DNA of 64,000 nt from Roseivirga seohaensis. GTDB lineage: Bacteria; Bacteroidota; Bacteroidia; Cytophagales; Cyclobacteriaceae. Positions 63,394 to 64,000 of this stretch are shown here, one piece after another. Position 1 is the first letter of the stretch. Every line of letters begins with the position of its first letter. The notes beneath the pieces were generated by a model. The model was not told the DNA's origin, did no database searches, and saw only the letters and a list, made by a program, of their open reading frames with translations. Location: positions 159,188 to 223,187 of the forward strand of contig NZ_LRPB01000012.1 in the NCBI RefSeq assembly GCF_001592945.1, in the 5' to 3' direction. The translations under genes and the position numbers were made by a program.

Positions 63394-63887
63394 AGGGGTT
63401 TAAACTGTTCGAATGCCTGATTGCAATTGTGGCAAAAATGTAAGGAACGACAAAGCGCTGGGCCAAAAGGTGTTTTCATTTCTGTATTCGTACTATCGCA
63501 ATATGGGCATTTAGAGTGCTCTAATAAATCAATATCGACAATCAAATTGTGCTTTGGAGGAGGAGCAAGACCGAACTTCTTTAGTGCAGCTCGGCCTTTT
63601 TCAGAAATCATGTTAGAATTCCACTGCGTTTCAAAAGAAAGGTGGACATCAAAATCGTCAATCCCATTTTTTTGGAGTGTTTCTTCAACGTCACGTTTCA
63701 TGTAGTCCATGGCAGGGCAACCTGAGAAAGTTGGCGTCATATTTACTTTGACTTTCCCAGATGCCTGAATTTCAATTCCGGTAATAACCCCCAAATCGTT
63801 GAGCGAAAGCACAGGGATTTCAGGATCCATAACTTCATCTAGCCATGTCCTAATTTCTTCCACTGATATGTCCTTCGTATTGCTCAT
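63390..63887 (-). CDS. paaD: Phenylacetyl-CoA epoxidase assembly protein PaaD
   Basis: A 165-residue protein with a MIP18/SufT-like domain ('VMDPEIPVLSLNDLGVITGI', 'MTPTFSGCPAMDYMKRDVEE') and a C-terminal Cys-rich zinc or iron-sulfur site ('CPYCDSTNTEMKTPFGPALC' with a second CxxC in 'CHNCNQAFEQF'). This architecture identifies PaaD, needed for maturation or activity of the phenylacetyl-CoA epoxidase. It reads toward the interior from the right edge; paaA, paaB and paaC are expected beyond it. Only 38 bases of non-repeat sequence remain upstream. Confidence 0.92.
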   Translation of the reverse strand: MSNTKDISVEEIRTWLDEVMDPEIPVLSLNDLGVITGIEIQASGKVKVNMTPTFSGCPAMDYMKRDVEETLQKNGIDDFDVHLSFETQWNSNMISEKGRAALKKFGLAPPPKHNLIVDIDLLEHSKCPYCDSTNTEMKTPFGPALCRSLHFCHNCNQAFEQFKPL

Positions 63888-63925
63888 TGTGCTTTTACAA
63901 CATTATGTCCGATCAAAAGTTTCTC

Positions 63926-63973
63926 CAAATGACAAATGACAAATGACAAATGACAAATGACAAATGACAAATG
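63926..63973. repeat. CAAATGA heptamer tandem repeat, about 6.9 copies
   Basis: Six exact copies of CAAATGA followed by CAAATG, running up to the adapter. The reverse strand reads TCATTTG. Heptamer arrays of this form are known from other bacteria (short tandem repeats in cyanobacteria among them). Here it also marks where the assembly stops. Confidence 0.97.
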
Positions 63974-64000
63974 CTGTCTCTTATACACATCTCCGAGCCC
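63974..64000. other. Library adapter: Tn5 mosaic end plus Nextera adapter
   Basis: CTGTCTCTTATACACATCT (63974-63992) is the Tn5 19-bp mosaic end in Nextera read-through orientation, and CCGAGCCC (63993-64000) is the start of the adapter that follows it in that kit. This is not genomic sequence. Confidence 0.98.

Noticed and set aside
1..64000. CRISPR array, insertion sequence, prophage or rRNA operon.
   Set aside because: No regularly spaced repeats, transposase, integrase, phage structural genes or rRNA sequence were found; the heptamer array lacks spacers.

Overview
The window is AT-rich, gene-dense bacterial DNA. It looks like a marine-type member of the Bacteroidota, most probably order Cytophagales. 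Several lines of evidence agree: a TonB-dependent receptor with an STN domain, DUF4249, DUF4199 and DUF4293 families, a long-form NusB, the nusB-DUF1573-yajC-YbbR-coaE gene order, many short lipoprotein signals of the 'SC' type, and promoter candidates of the Bacteroidota form TTG-N19-TAnnTTTG. The genus is inference only.

Layout. 1-8.9 kb holds two RND efflux pumps: one cut off by the left edge on the minus strand, and one complete behind its lipoprotein adaptor. A small pair of lipoproteins lies between them. 9.3-18.9 kb is a single plus-strand block: a periplasmic protein, a TonB-dependent receptor, a macroglobulin-like protein and three tandem DUF4249 lipoproteins. The third DUF4249 copy is a visible mosaic of the other two. 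18.9-31 kb is mostly housekeeping: DUF4293, a PcaF/PaaJ-like thiolase, truA, two convergent ABC exporter half-transporters that look like the two halves of one asymmetric heterodimer, leucine dehydrogenase, then the nusB to coaE block.

31-36 kb is an accessory stretch of small unknown genes, a TPR protein and an HTH regulator, ending at tRNA-His with a well-formed promoter and terminator. 36-46 kb holds dihydroorotase, a DEAD-box helicase, a DUF4097 protein, a DUF1835 protein, an M28 peptidase, gcvP and a PadR/membrane-protein pair with an operator-like palindrome inside its promoter. 46.5-53.6 kb is a BatA-type protein, a second dihydroorotase homologue that has lost its metal ligands, two DUF4199 proteins, two glycosyltransferases and a methyltransferase. 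53.9-58.3 kb is an adaptor, MacB-type permease and TolC operon with no ATPase gene. 58.4-63.9 kb holds purB, a PaaE-like reductase, the ergothioneine genes egtB and egtD, and paaD.

The right end is not natural sequence. A CAAATGA heptamer array at 63926-63973 runs straight into the Tn5 mosaic end and Nextera adapter (63974-64000), so the contig ends in library adapter. The most interesting biological candidates are the TonB receptor/macroglobulin-like/triple DUF4249 locus with its mosaic paralogue, the convergently encoded heterodimeric exporter, the ATPase-less tripartite efflux operon, and the apparent U-U mismatches in the tRNA-His acceptor stem.
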